Positions 1 through 7,963 are shown, numbered from the stretch's first letter. The stretch: 45,024 bases of DNA from Methanomicrobiales archaeon HGW-Methanomicrobiales-2 (GCA_002839645.1 PGYL01000015.1:1-45024), one strand, 5' to 3'. The notes: a model not told the origin generated them from the letters alone. Translations and numbers: made by a program.

Positions 1-1
1 C

Positions 2-517
2 TTCATCGGCGGGCTGCTCCGCCACGCGCCGGCCATCACCCGGGTCGCAAACCCGACGATCAACTCCTACAAACGGCTCGTCCCCGGCTACGAGGCGCCC
101 TGCTACGTCAGCTGGAGCGCCGGGAACCGCTCGGCCCTCGTCCGGGTTCCGAGCCCCCGCGGCAACAGCACCCGGGTCGAGTTCCGCAGCCCCGACCCGA
201 CCTGCAACCCCTACCTCGCCTTCGCCGCGATGCTCACCGCCGGGATGGAGGGCGTCCGGGAGGAGATCGAGCCCCCGGCCGGGATCGATAGAAACGTCTA
301 TCACATGACAACCGATGATCGGAGACACGCCGGGATCGAGATGCTGCCGGGGGACCTCGCCGAGGCCCACCGGGACCTGCTCGCCGACGACCTCATCTGC
401 AGGGCGTTCGGCCCCCACGTCGTCGATGCTCTCACGAGCGTCGCAGAAGCCGAGTGGGATGCTTTCCGGACGGCGGTCCACCCCTGGGAACTCGACCGCT
501 ATCTCGCGACATACTAA
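2..517 (+). CDS. glnA: Glutamine synthetase, C-terminal part (5' end outside window)
   Basis: Frame 2 is open from the window edge to a TAA at 515-517, giving the last 171 residues. It carries the type I glutamine synthetase C-terminal signature: NPTINSYKRLVPGYEAPCY near the start, the SAGNRSALVRVP segment, and EFRSPDPTCNPYLAFAAML, which contains the ATP and glutamate-binding Arg residues. The enzyme makes glutamine from glutamate, ammonia and ATP in the cytoplasm. The N-terminal domain and promoter are not in the window, so class and regulation cannot be judged. A T-run follows directly after the stop. Confidence 0.95.
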   Translation, partial: FIGGLLRHAPAITRVANPTINSYKRLVPGYEAPCYVSWSAGNRSALVRVPSPRGNSTRVEFRSPDPTCNPYLAFAAMLTAGMEGVREEIEPPAGIDRNVYHMTTDDRRHAGIEMLPGDLAEAHRDLLADDLICRAFGPHVVDALTSVAEAEWDAFRTAVHPWELDRYLATY

Positions 518-530
518 CCTCTTTTTTTCG
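518..530 (+). terminator. Poly-T terminator after glnA
   Basis: A run of seven T residues (522-528) starts five bases after the glnA stop codon. T-rich tracts are the usual archaeal termination signal. No strong stem precedes it. Confidence 0.55.
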
Positions 531-710
531 GGCCTGCGAGCTGTCTTCACACCCCGGGGTGCGCAGGTGCCCATACCGCTTCGCGGGGTGGCGGATGGAA
601 CGATGCTCCTCCTCCCTGCCCTGCAGTATCGCGACAAAAATAAGAGTATTCAGTGCTCCTCAGGGCGCGGACGCGGTGAGGGCGAGCACCGAAAGGCTAT
701 TACAGGCCGC

Positions 711-1031
711 TCAGCAGCACTGGTGCTTATCGCCGGCTTCTTCTCCTTCGAGGAGGAGCCTGCCGAAGAGCACCCGTTCTAGTGTCGAGGCCACATACTT
801 CATCCGCTGGGCCGCTTCCATATCCTCGTAGCGGTGGATGTCGGCGTAGACCTGCAGGCGGACGAGGCCGAACCGCAGGCGGTCGATATCCTCGTCCTCG
901 AGCTCTGAGACCTCATGATAAATGGGCTCGAGCAGGAAGGGGAACTCCTCGTAGTTCTCGAGCGCCTCGACGACCCTTGAAAATACCGGGAGGGGTTCCT
1001 CCTTCCCGGCGAGGATCCACAGATAATCCAT
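711..1031 (-). CDS. Conserved-looking small acidic protein of unknown function
   Basis: This encodes 106 residues that match no family I recognise. The protein is acidic and looks largely helical, rich in Leu and Glu, with no signal peptide or membrane segment. It ends in the motif HQCC, a possible metal or disulfide site. Its ATG lies one base after the stop codon of the Mrp/NBP35 ATPase (stop 1033-1035, start 1031), so the two genes are almost certainly co-transcribed and translationally coupled. A role beside the Fe-S carrier is an inference from that position only. The gene itself is well supported by the tight coupling and by an uninterrupted frame with normal composition. Confidence 0.75.
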   Translation of the reverse strand: MDYLWILAGKEEPLPVFSRVVEALENYEEFPFLLEPIYHEVSELEDEDIDRLRFGLVRLQVYADIHRYEDMEAAQRMKYVASTLERVLFGRLLLEGEEAGDKHQCC

Positions 1032-1032
1032 G

Positions 1033-1935
1033 TTACCCCTCGATCTGGTCTACCAGGGCATTCATGATGGCATCGAAACTCTTCCAGGTCGGGCTCTCCT
1101 CAGCCCCGGCACGACGGATGATGAAGGGCCTTCCTTCGTCCGCAGCCTTGCGCATTTCAGGATCCAGCGGAATGGCTCCGAGGAAGGGCACGCCGAGCTC
1201 CTTTGCCTCTTTCTCGCCGCCGCCCTTGCCGAAGATATCGATCTCCTCCTTGCAGTGGGGGCAGACGAACCCGCTCATGTTCTCCACGATCCCGAGCACC
1301 GGGAGTTCGAGTTTCTTGATGAACTCGGCCGCTTTGCTCGAGTCGAGGACCGCAACATCCTGCGGGGTGGTGACGATGACCGCCCCGGCGATGTTCGGTG
1401 CGAGCTGGGCGACGGTGAGGGCCTCGTCGCCGGTGCCGGGCGGAAGATCGACGATCAGGTAGTCGAGATCGCCCCAGCTGACGTCTTCCAGGAACTGCCG
1501 GATGACCGTCATCTTCATCGGGCCACGCCAGATCACGGGGGTGTTGCGCTCAGGGAGCAGGAATGCCATGGAGATGACTGCGAGGTTGCCGGTGACCCGG
1601 ACCGGTTCGATGATCTTCCCGTCATAGGACTGGAGACGGGCGTCCTCAATTCCGAGCATCTTCGGGATGTCCGGGCCGTGGATATCGAGGTCGATGAGAC
1701 CCGTGTTAAAACCACGGTTGGCAAGAGCGTAGGCGAGGTTTGCCGAGACCGTGCTCTTCCCGACCCCGCCCTTTCCAGAGAGGACGAGGACGACGTGCTT
1801 TACGTTGACGTTGGCCTTCGAGGGGAGACCTTTCGGGGCGTCCGCATTTCTCGGATCGTCGCATTTGGTCGTAGCCGAGCAGCCGGCGCAATTGCCTGTG
1901 CATGTATCGTTATCAGGTTCGTTCATTTGAGTCAT
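1033..1935 (-). CDS. Mrp/NBP35 family Fe-S cluster carrier ATPase
   Basis: This 300-residue cytoplasmic P-loop NTPase belongs to the Mrp/NBP35/ApbC family, which carries and transfers [4Fe-4S] clusters to apoproteins. Visible features are an N-terminal Cys cluster (CTGNCAGCSATTKC), the deviant Walker A motif SGKGGVGKST near residue 55, an Asp-rich switch region (DLDIHGPDIP), DLPPGTGDE and a C-terminal CPHC pair that bridges the cluster in the dimer. The start at 1935 is chosen because a GGAGGA box (complement of 1944-1949) lies eight bases upstream. Length is normal for archaeal members. It is the first gene of a two-gene leftward operon. Confidence 0.95.
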   Translation of the reverse strand: MTQMNEPDNDTCTGNCAGCSATTKCDDPRNADAPKGLPSKANVNVKHVVLVLSGKGGVGKSTVSANLAYALANRGFNTGLIDLDIHGPDIPKMLGIEDARLQSYDGKIIEPVRVTGNLAVISMAFLLPERNTPVIWRGPMKMTVIRQFLEDVSWGDLDYLIVDLPPGTGDEALTVAQLAPNIAGAVIVTTPQDVAVLDSSKAAEFIKKLELPVLGIVENMSGFVCPHCKEEIDIFGKGGGEKEAKELGVPFLGAIPLDPEMRKAADEGRPFIIRRAGAEESPTWKSFDAIMNALVDQIEG

Positions 1936-1977
1936 AAGAAATATCCTCCGTGATAGGGTATCTCATTATCTTGAGTT

Positions 1978-1988
1978 ACTATATATTA
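1978..1988 (-). promoter_or_regulatory. TATA box for the mrp/NBP35 gene
   Basis: The reverse strand reads AATATATAG here, about 45 bases before the start codon. That predicts a leader of roughly 20 bases holding the GGAGGA ribosome binding site. Confidence 0.6.
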
Positions 1989-2066
1989 CTGGTAAACGTC
2001 ACAAAAAGGTATAGGTGATGACAAAAACCCCGTCCGGTCGCCGGAGCCCGGTTTTCAGCCGCGCCT

Positions 2067-2339
2067 TCAGCCTCCGGCGGCGGGGGGAAAGAGGGCGACG
2101 GTGTCGCCGTCATCGAGGGGCGTTTCGAGACCACCGCTGAAGTGGACGTTCCTGCCGTTCTTCAGGATGTTGACGTAGGCCCGGATCTCCCCGGTGGGGG
2201 TGAAAAGGGCGTCACCGAGCCCGGGGTACCGGGCGGAGAGGTGCGCGAGCAGATCGCCGATGGTCGATCCCCCGGGAGTCTTCGCATTGCACTCGGTCGG
2301 GATGATGTCGCGGAGCATGGCGAACGCCCTGACCTTCAC
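2067..2339 (-). CDS. moaD: MoaD/ThiS-family ubiquitin-like sulfur carrier
   Basis: This encodes a small beta-grasp protein of about 90 residues ending in the Gly-Gly tail (FPPAAGG) that is adenylated and thiocarboxylated in MoaD-type sulfur carriers. The core motif YVNILKNGRNV is typical of archaeal MoaD. I prefer the GTG at 2339 (product starts VKVRAFAMLRD) over an upstream GTG at 2393. The shorter form matches the usual MoaD length, begins at the first beta strand and is preceded by a GGAGGGG box (complement of 2351-2357), although the 11-base spacing is long. It is divergent from the tungsten-type aldehyde oxidoreductase, which suggests supply of the dithiolene sulfurs of that enzyme's pterin cofactor. 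Confidence 0.85.
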   Translation of the reverse strand: MKVRAFAMLRDIIPTECNAKTPGGSTIGDLLAHLSARYPGLGDALFTPTGEIRAYVNILKNGRNVHFSGGLETPLDDGDTVALFPPAAGG

Positions 2340-2417
2340 CGTTATAGCATCCCCTCCGTTCGCGCCCGGAACCGCTGCCACCTCTTCCTCCACCCCGGGT
2401 GATAGAAGTCTCAGGCC

Positions 2418-2434
2418 TTATTGGTATCGCTCCC
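2418..2434. repeat. 17-nt exact repeat, copy 1 (with 6596-6612)
   Basis: The sequence TTATTGGTATCGCTCCC occurs here and at 6596-6612. Both copies lie between divergent genes. A GC hairpin follows directly (CCGGGC, loop GCGT, GCCCGG). It lies between the moaD and aldehyde oxidoreductase starts and may be an operator or promoter module. Confidence 0.5.
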
Positions 2435-2546
2435 GGGCGCGTGCCCGGATCGTATCTGGTTTCCTCAACGTGAAAGTTAATGGGTCGATAGCGCCGTCCG
2501 GCAGTCTTATTGCTCTGGCCGGGCTCTGAGGGCATGGTGATAACCT

Positions 2547-4346
2547 ATGAACGGCTACGCAGAGAAGATCCTCCACGTCGACCTGGCCAGAGAGCAGACG
2601 ATGGAGGAGCCGTTTCCCGAAGAGTGGAGACGGGCGTATATTGGAGGCAGGGGACTTGGAGTCCGTATCCTCCAGGAGCTGGTTAACCCGGGCATCGATC
2701 CCCTCGGTCCGGAGAACGTGCTGATCTTCGCCACCGGGCCGATTGCCGGGAGCGGTCTCCCCATGGGGGCCCGGTACGACGTCGTCACGAAGTCCCCGCT
2801 GACCGGGACGTTGACCAGCGCGAACTCCGGCGGGAAGTTCGGGACCAGCATGAAACGTGCCGGGTACGATGCGGTCGTGATCGGGGGGAGGGCGGAGAGG
2901 CCCGTCTACCTCCTCCTTGATGACGGGCATGCAGAGATCCGGGATGCCTCAGAACTGTGGGGAATGACGACGAGCGAGACAACCTCTGCTATCCAGAAGA
3001 ATATCGGCGACCCTGGCCTCAGCGTGGCCAGTATCGGCCCCGCCGGCGAGCGCCTCGTCAGGTTCGCGGGGATCATCAACGAGACCTCCCGGGCCGCCGG
3101 CCGTGGGGGGGTCGGTGCCGTGATGGGGTCAAAGAACTTAAAAGCGGTCGCCGCCCGGGGGAGCGGCCGGATCACCGTTGCCGACCGTGACAGGTTCCTC
3201 GCCCTCAAAGGAGAGGTTGCGGAGAAGATCCGGGAGAACGCCATCTCCGGCGGAGGGCTGCCCCGGTTCGGGACGGGGGTCCTCGTGAACATCATCAACG
3301 AGAACTACATCCTCCCGGTCCGGAATTTCCAGAGCGCACACTTCCCTGCTGCGGAGAACGTCTCGGGGGAGCGGATGGCCGACACCATCCTCACGGGGAA
3401 GATGGGGTGCCAGAGCTGCGTCATCCAGTGCGGCCGCGAGGTTGAGGTCGGGGGGAAGCAAACGGCAGGCCCGGAGTACGAGACGACCTGGGCGTTCGGT
3501 CCCGATTGCGGAATCGACGACCTTGCCGCGATTGTGGAGGCGAACAACCTCTCTAACGACCTCGGCCTCGACACGATCTCCACCGGGTCGACGATCGCCT
3601 GCGCCATGGAACTCTCGCAGAGGGGCTACATCGACGAGGAGATACGGTTTGGTGATGCAGAGCAGATGCTCGACCTCGTCCGGCGGATCGGCTACCGTGA
3701 CGGCATCGGCGACAGACTCGCCGAAGGTTCCTTCCGCTTTGCGAGAGAGCACGGACATCCCGAACTCTCCATGAGCGTCAAGCGCCAGGAACTCCCTGCC
3801 TACGACCCCAGGGGGCTGCAGGGGCACGGCCTTGCCTACGCAACCTCGGTCCGGGGCGGCGACCACGTCTATGCCTACCTGATCGCCCCCGAAGTGCTCG
3901 GGTCACCGGAGAAGCTTGACCCCTACTCGAACGAAGGAAAGGCGGTCTGGACGAAGACGTTCCAGGACCTCACCGCCCTCATCGACTCGTCGGGGAGTTG
4001 CCTCTTCACCTCGTTCCCGCTCGGGGCGGCGGATTACGGGGCCATGGTCTCGGCGGTCACCGGTTATGATATCGATGGCGCTGAGGGGCTCCTGATCGGC
4101 GAACGGATCTGGAATATGCAGAAGGTCTTCAACCTGAAGGCCGGGTGCACCCGGGAAGACGATACCCTGCCGCCGCGCCTCCTCCAGGAGCCGCTCACCG
4201 AAGGCGCTCCGAAAGGCCGGGTCTGGGAACGCCAGCCCCTCCTCGATGAGTACTACCGGGCCCGGGGATGGGATCGGGAGGGGCGTCCCACCCCGGAGAA
4301 ACTCCAGGAACTCGGCATCGAGGAGGCGGCGGTTCCTGCCCCCTGA
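2547..4346 (+). CDS. Aldehyde ferredoxin oxidoreductase family protein (tungstopterin enzyme)
   Basis: This 599-residue cytoplasmic enzyme belongs to the AOR family, which oxidises aldehydes to carboxylic acids with ferredoxin as electron acceptor, using a bis-tungstopterin and one [4Fe-4S] cluster. The N-terminal domain has IGGRGLGVRIL, FATGPIAGSG and the pterin-binding SANSGGKFGTSMKRAGYD. The cluster ligands are Cys288, Cys291 and Cys295 (GCQSCVIQCGRE), plus a C-terminal Cys485 in SSGSCLFTSFP. The first three fall at the same residue numbers as in Pyrococcus furiosus AOR. The ATG at 2547 is in a GGTGATAACCT context. The divergent moaD gene supports a pterin cofactor. The aldehyde substrate cannot be told from the sequence. 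Confidence 0.93.
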   Translation: MNGYAEKILHVDLAREQTMEEPFPEEWRRAYIGGRGLGVRILQELVNPGIDPLGPENVLIFATGPIAGSGLPMGARYDVVTKSPLTGTLTSANSGGKFGTSMKRAGYDAVVIGGRAERPVYLLLDDGHAEIRDASELWGMTTSETTSAIQKNIGDPGLSVASIGPAGERLVRFAGIINETSRAAGRGGVGAVMGSKNLKAVAARGSGRITVADRDRFLALKGEVAEKIRENAISGGGLPRFGTGVLVNIINENYILPVRNFQSAHFPAAENVSGERMADTILTGKMGCQSCVIQCGREVEVGGKQTAGPEYETTWAFGPDCGIDDLAAIVEANNLSNDLGLDTISTGSTIACAMELSQRGYIDEEIRFGDAEQMLDLVRRIGYRDGIGDRLAEGSFRFAREHGHPELSMSVKRQELPAYDPRGLQGHGLAYATSVRGGDHVYAYLIAPEVLGSPEKLDPYSNEGKAVWTKTFQDLTALIDSSGSCLFTSFPLGAADYGAMVSAVTGYDIDGAEGLLIGERIWNMQKVFNLKAGCTREDDTLPPRLLQEPLTEGAPKGRVWERQPLLDEYYRARGWDREGRPTPEKLQELGIEEAAVPAP

Positions 4347-4377
4347 CGGAATAATGGGGGATCAAGGGGCGCAAGCA

Positions 4378-4401
4378 AGCCCCCGGGTTTAGCCGTGGGG
4401 A
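4378..4401 (+). repeat. Left-end hairpin of the tnpB element
   Basis: The stem CCCC (4381-4384) pairs with GGGG (4397-4400) around GGG-TTTA-GCC. The core TTTAGCC is shared with the hairpin at the other end of the element (5629-5651), as expected for IS200/IS605-type subterminal structures. Confidence 0.55.
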
Positions 4402-4487
4402 GAATTGCGCCCCCTGGTTCGTTCACTTTCACCCCGCCCGGGATAGATTATGGCCTGATGAGCGCTCACGGCTCCATGGAGTCTGAA

Positions 4488-5642
4488 ATGCGCCACGTCA
4501 CCCGGTACCGGACATACCCCTCTCACCCCGTTGAGCAGCGGCTGTTCAATGGCTTTGTGAGGTGTACCTTCGTTCGGAACTGGTGCCTTGAGAACAACGT
4601 GTATGTGGACTCCTGCCTCCCAGACCTCAAGAACCAGTATCCCGAACTGAAAGAGGTCCAGAGCCATGTTCTCCAGAAAGTGATCCACCGGATTGTCGCC
4701 AGCCTTCGCGCCCTGAGAGCGATGAAAGCGAAGGGGAGGAGAGTCGGCAAGCTCCGGAGGAAGCGGATCCACTCGATGGAGTATGATTCGACCGGGTTCC
4801 GGCTCACGGGGAACCGCCTCTGGCTGAGCAAGATCGGAGAGATCCAGATTGAGCTTAGCCGCCCGGTACCGGGGAGAATCAAGCAGGTCGTGATCAAGCA
4901 TACCCCCGCTCACCGGTGGTTCGTGGCGGTCGTCTCGGAGACGCCCGATACCCCGGAACCGACGACCGGAACCCGGGCGGTCGGGATCGACCTGAACCTG
5001 GAGAACTTCTCTACCGACACCGATGGCATGGTCTTCCCGCACCCTCACAACGTCAGGAAGGCCGCGAAGCGGCTCCGCCGGGCCCAGAGGGGGTTGTCAA
5101 AAAAGGTAAACGGGAGCAGGAACCGCCGGAAACAGCGAGTCAAAGTCGCCCGGATCCATGAGCAGGTCGAGAACCGGAGAAACGATTTCCTGCACAAGTG
5201 GAGCCGGTACTATGTTGAACACTACGATCTCATTGCTCTGGAACACCTGAACATCAAACCGATGGTCGAATCGCTGGACGCGAAACTCCGTGGCAGATCC
5301 AGAGTTATTCTCGATGCCGCGTGGTACAAGGGCCGTGAGTTCATACGCTACAAAGCTGCGAATGCTGGTAAGTATGTTCACCTCATTGATCCAGCCTATA
5401 CGACCCAGGACTGTTTCATCTGCGGGCACCGGGAGAAGAAAGACCTCTGGCAGCGGACACACTGCTGTCCGGCCTGTGGCTACACCGTTCCCCGGGATCT
5501 GAATGCCGCACAGAATATTCTGAAACGAGCATCCGTAGGGTGGGGCACACCCGAATCTACGCTTGTGGAGATCGGGACCGCTACACCGCCAATCCTGGCG
5601 GTGCAAGTCCCGGTCAACGATACAAGAATCTCCCGGCTTTAG
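4488..5642 (+). CDS. tnpB: TnpB, IS200/IS605 (IS1341-type) RNA-guided nuclease, no tnpA
   Basis: This encodes 384 residues from the ATG at 4488, chosen because GGAG sits six bases upstream and the product then begins at the usual RYRTYPS strand. Upstream in-frame ATGs at 4395, 4458 and 4476 lack good ribosome binding sites. The RuvC-like catalytic acids all appear intact: Asp168 (GIDLN), Glu252 (ALEHLNI) and Asp337 (PRDLNAAQN). A zinc ribbon is present (CFIC and CPAC pairs). TnpB proteins cut DNA under guidance of an RNA copied from the element's right end. No TnpA transposase gene is present in the window, so the element would need help to move. It sits between the convergent ends of the aldehyde oxidoreductase and trmO genes. 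Confidence 0.93.
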   Translation: MRHVTRYRTYPSHPVEQRLFNGFVRCTFVRNWCLENNVYVDSCLPDLKNQYPELKEVQSHVLQKVIHRIVASLRALRAMKAKGRRVGKLRRKRIHSMEYDSTGFRLTGNRLWLSKIGEIQIELSRPVPGRIKQVVIKHTPAHRWFVAVVSETPDTPEPTTGTRAVGIDLNLENFSTDTDGMVFPHPHNVRKAAKRLRRAQRGLSKKVNGSRNRRKQRVKVARIHEQVENRRNDFLHKWSRYYVEHYDLIALEHLNIKPMVESLDAKLRGRSRVILDAAWYKGREFIRYKAANAGKYVHLIDPAYTTQDCFICGHREKKDLWQRTHCCPACGYTVPRDLNAAQNILKRASVGWGTPESTLVEIGTATPPILAVQVPVNDTRISRL

Positions 5643-5651
5643 CCATGGAGA
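5500..5651 (+). ncRNA. Predicted omega (re)RNA and right end of the tnpB element
   Basis: The 3' end of tnpB and the sequence just beyond hold two perfect hairpins. One is CGCCA-ATCC-TGGCG (5587-5600). The other is a nested hairpin with TCTCC (5629-5633) pairing GGAGA (5647-5651) around GGC-TTTA-GCC; it spans the stop codon. In known TnpB systems the guide RNA scaffold overlaps this part of the gene and the guide is copied from the flank immediately after the right end. The upstream limit is an estimate. Confidence 0.5.
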
Positions 5652-5663
5652 GTGTCAACCTGC

Positions 5664-6101
5664 CTATTTCTTGATGTGCCAACCGCCCGTTGCTTCGGGG
5701 ATACAGTCGATCTCAGGAGAGTAAGGTTTGATGTCCAGCACCGGGGTCCCGTCCAGGGCGTCGAGCCCCCGGACGATCAGGACGTCGCCTTCACGCCTGA
5801 CCAGGTCGACGATCCCAAAGCCAATCGGGTTCGGCCGGGCGGGAGAACGGGTTGAAAAGACCCCTCGTTCCCGGGTCTCCCCGGGAGGTTTCGCGAAGAG
5901 CATCCCGCGCTCCGCCCGGTCGAGCCAGTAAAGCACGATGAGGTGGCTGCTCCGCTCTATATCATCCAGGCCGGGGACGTAGGCGGCATGAACATGGATC
6001 TCCGCGACGGTATCTGCGAGGCGCCCTTGCCGGGGGGCGTCGCCCCGGATCCGGTAGGGCGACCGGACGATGCCGATAGGGACGCACTCGATTGCAGTCA
6101 T
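5664..6101 (-). CDS. trmO: TsaA/TrmO family tRNA methyltransferase-like protein
   Basis: This encodes 145 residues of the TsaA-like (UPF0066/VirR) family. The E. coli member TrmO N6-methylates t6A37 in threonine tRNA using S-adenosylmethionine. Family motifs are the N-terminal PIGIVRSPYR, APRQGRL, GLDDIERSSHLIVLYWLDRA, the signature FSTRSPARPNPIGFGIVDL and GTPVLDIKPYSPEID. Start 6101 has GGAGGAG eight bases upstream, inside the end of the RNase HI gene, and lies four bases after that gene's stop. The stop codon is only 12 bases from the right-end hairpin of the tnpB element. Archaeal members vary in substrate, so the exact tRNA target is uncertain. Confidence 0.9.
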   Translation of the reverse strand: MTAIECVPIGIVRSPYRIRGDAPRQGRLADTVAEIHVHAAYVPGLDDIERSSHLIVLYWLDRAERGMLFAKPPGETRERGVFSTRSPARPNPIGFGIVDLVRREGDVLIVRGLDALDGTPVLDIKPYSPEIDCIPEATGGWHIKK

Positions 6102-6105
6102 ATCT

Positions 6106-6531
6106 CTATCTCCTCCGTCTCTCCGAATCAAGCAACTCGTTGCAGAGGCGGTCCGCGACCTGGATGCAGGGATGCTCTCTTGGAACGCTCTCGAACCTGA
6201 CCTCTGCAAAATTACGCACCCGTTGCCGCACGTCACCTGCGAGGTCTGCAAGATGCTCTTTGGTGATGCGGTACCGGCCGGTGAGCTGGCGGACGACCAG
6301 TTCCGAGTCCGACCTGACTTCGAGCCTGCCGCAGGTGAACGCCCGGGCGGCCTCAAGGCCGTTAATGACAGCGTGGTATTCGGCCACGTTGTTGGTCGCG
6401 GTCCCGATAAATCCCGAACGGCTGGCGATGACAGTTCCGTCCCGCACGATCACGTATGCCCAGGCGGCGTCTCCGGGGTTTCCCCGCGATGCGCCATCCG
6501 TATACAGTGTCACCGCATCGGTTGCCGTCAC
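6106..6531 (-). CDS. rnhA: Ribonuclease HI, archaeal/short type
   Basis: This is an RNase HI of about 141 residues that removes RNA from RNA/DNA hybrids. The catalytic residues are visible: Asp in LYTDGASRGNPG, Glu in NNVAEYHAV, Asp in RSDSELVV, and a C-terminal Asp in QVADRLCNE. The basic substrate-binding protrusion of the E. coli enzyme is absent, as in many archaeal forms. Two in-frame GTGs compete as start. I prefer 6531 because GGAGGGG stands six bases ahead; the GTG at 6537 directly abuts that box. It is the first gene of an operon with trmO. Confidence 0.9.
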   Translation of the reverse strand: MTATDAVTLYTDGASRGNPGDAAWAYVIVRDGTVIASRSGFIGTATNNVAEYHAVINGLEAARAFTCGRLEVRSDSELVVRQLTGRYRITKEHLADLAGDVRQRVRNFAEVRFESVPREHPCIQVADRLCNELLDSERRRR

Positions 6532-6595
6532 CGGCACCCCCTCCGGTCTCTCTGCCTCTGCATCATCTACCGGCTAATCATCGATCTCTGGGGGG

Positions 6596-6612
6596 TTATT
6601 GGTATCGCTCCC
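6596..6612. repeat. 17-nt exact repeat, copy 2 (with 2418-2434)
   Basis: An identical 17-mer to that at 2418, again between divergent genes (rnhA and the phosphoribosyltransferase). It is again followed by a GC-rich inverted repeat (CTCCC, then GGGAG). Confidence 0.5.
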
Positions 6613-6639
6613 CGGGGGAGGGGCCATCCACCGGAAGAC

Positions 6640-6647
6640 GTTAATAT
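6640..6647 (+). promoter_or_regulatory. TATA box for the phosphoribosyltransferase
   Basis: GTTAATAT lies 24-31 bases before the ATG at 6671, so the transcript is predicted to be leaderless or nearly so. Confidence 0.5.
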
Positions 6648-6670
6648 GCCGGTGCAGTAAGGGCGGACCT

Positions 6671-7375
6671 ATGCTGGATACGGGCCGGATCATTGAGGAT
6701 AAAGCGCTGCGGGACCGGCTGAGTGTTTTCGAAGACCGGACCGATGCCGGGAGGCAACTCGCGGCAACCCTCTCGCCGCTGGAGACGCTCGCCGAGCCGG
6801 TGATCTATGCCATCCCTGCCGGAGGGGTCCCGCCGGGGCTTGAGGTAGCGCGGGCCTTGAAGGCGCCGCTCCGGATGGCGGTGGTGCGGAAGGTGCAGAT
6901 CCCCTGGAACCCGGAGGCCGGGTTCGGTGCCGTAACCTGGGACGGGAGGGTCTTTCTGAACCGTGCCCTCATGGACGGGCTCGACCTTTCGGAGACCGAG
7001 GTGAACGCTGCCATCGCGAAAGCCCACAAGAACGTGGAGGAGCGGATAGAGACGTTCGGTGGAGGGCGGGAGGAGCCGGGGCTCGAAGACAGGGCCGCTA
7101 TCCTGATCGACGACGGCCTTGCAACCGGGTATACGATGCTCGCCGCCATCGAGGCGGTCCGGACCGGGTCACCCCGTCAGGTCGTCGTGGCGGTTCCTAC
7201 CGGTTCTCTCCACGCCGTCAATTTCATCGCCCGGAAGGCGGACCTCGTCGTCTGCTTAAACATCAGGACCAGCCGCACCTTCGCGGTGGCGCAGGCATAC
7301 GAGCGGTGGCACGACATCACCGACCAGGAAGTTCAGGAACTGCTGATCCAGGCCCGGGATATGGGGCTTTTCTGA
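6671..7375 (+). CDS. Phosphoribosyltransferase family protein
   Basis: This encodes 234 residues with the type I PRTase fold. The PRPP-binding loop is AAILIDDGLATGYTM (Asp-Asp followed by a Gly/Thr loop), and IPAGGVPPGLEVARAL forms the N-terminal nucleotide-side strand and loop. Cytoplasmic members of this uncharacterised group (often annotated as predicted phosphoribosyltransferases) have unknown bases as substrate. The ATG at 6671 is chosen over an upstream in-frame start because the TATA box at 6640 would leave the longer version untranscribed. A hairpin (7382-7400) follows the gene. Confidence 0.85.
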   Translation: MLDTGRIIEDKALRDRLSVFEDRTDAGRQLAATLSPLETLAEPVIYAIPAGGVPPGLEVARALKAPLRMAVVRKVQIPWNPEAGFGAVTWDGRVFLNRALMDGLDLSETEVNAAIAKAHKNVEERIETFGGGREEPGLEDRAAILIDDGLATGYTMLAAIEAVRTGSPRQVVVAVPTGSLHAVNFIARKADLVVCLNIRTSRTFAVAQAYERWHDITDQEVQELLIQARDMGLF

Positions 7376-7381
7376 CTCCGG

Positions 7382-7400
7382 GAGCGGTCGGGACCCGCTC
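7382..7400 (+). terminator. Stem-loop after the phosphoribosyltransferase gene
   Basis: GAGCGG (7382-7387) and CCGCTC (7395-7400) form a perfect six-base-pair stem seven bases after the stop codon. There is no T-run, so a terminator role is uncertain. Confidence 0.35.
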
Positions 7401-7471
7401 TCCCCTGCCGGTCCCTCCGCCGCAACTGGTTTATGCGACCTCTCCCATGGGGTGCCGGAGGAGTAATGACT

Positions 7472-7963
7472 ATGCAGAACCTGACGATCGGGGTCGATTT
7501 CGACCGCTTTCCCCCGGAGCATACCTGTGACGGGGAGAACACCTCTCCGCGGATACGGGTAACCGGGTCGAACGCGCCCTACCTTGCGGTCATCGTGGAC
7601 GACCCGGATGCTCCCCGGGGCACGTTCACCCACTGGCTTGCCTGGAACATTCCTGCAACCGCCGAGATCCCCGGGGGCATCCCCCCGGAGCGCCGGGTCT
7701 CCCGTCCGATCTCTGCCGTACAGGGGACGAACGACTTCCGGAGGATCGGCTACGCCGGCCCCTGCCCGCCGAAGGGTGCGTCGCACCGCTTCTTCATCCG
7801 GGTCTGGGGCACCGGGAGGGAGGTCGACCTCCCGCCGGGTGCCGACCGGTCACTTCTTGAGGATGCACTCGCGTCCGCCGCCACCGAATACGGCGAGACG
7901 ATGGCGGTCTACGAGCGCAGAAAAACGCTCGCGACTCCGCCGGATACCGGGCCCCGGACCTGA
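7472..7963 (+). CDS. PEBP (YbhB/YbcL, Raf kinase inhibitor-like) protein, copy 1
   Basis: This encodes 163 residues of the phosphatidylethanolamine-binding protein family, a cytoplasmic beta fold with a small anion-binding pocket. All pocket motifs are present: DDPDAPRGTFTHW (the DPDxP motif and its His) and GPCPPKGASHRFFIRVWG (the second His). The start at 7472 is chosen because GGAGGAG (7457-7463) is eight bases away; an ATG at 7466 would be only two bases from it. It is the first and best preserved of three tandem paralogues. The ligand and role in archaea are unknown. Confidence 0.9.
   Translation: MQNLTIGVDFDRFPPEHTCDGENTSPRIRVTGSNAPYLAVIVDDPDAPRGTFTHWLAWNIPATAEIPGGIPPERRVSRPISAVQGTNDFRRIGYAGPCPPKGASHRFFIRVWGTGREVDLPPGADRSLLEDALASAATEYGETMAVYERRKTLATPPDTGPRT

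Noticed and set aside
1030-1953. Long open frame on the + strand opposite the Mrp/NBP35 gene
   Set aside because: It is antisense to a clear gene, has no family motif, and is a by-product of the GC-rich codon pattern.
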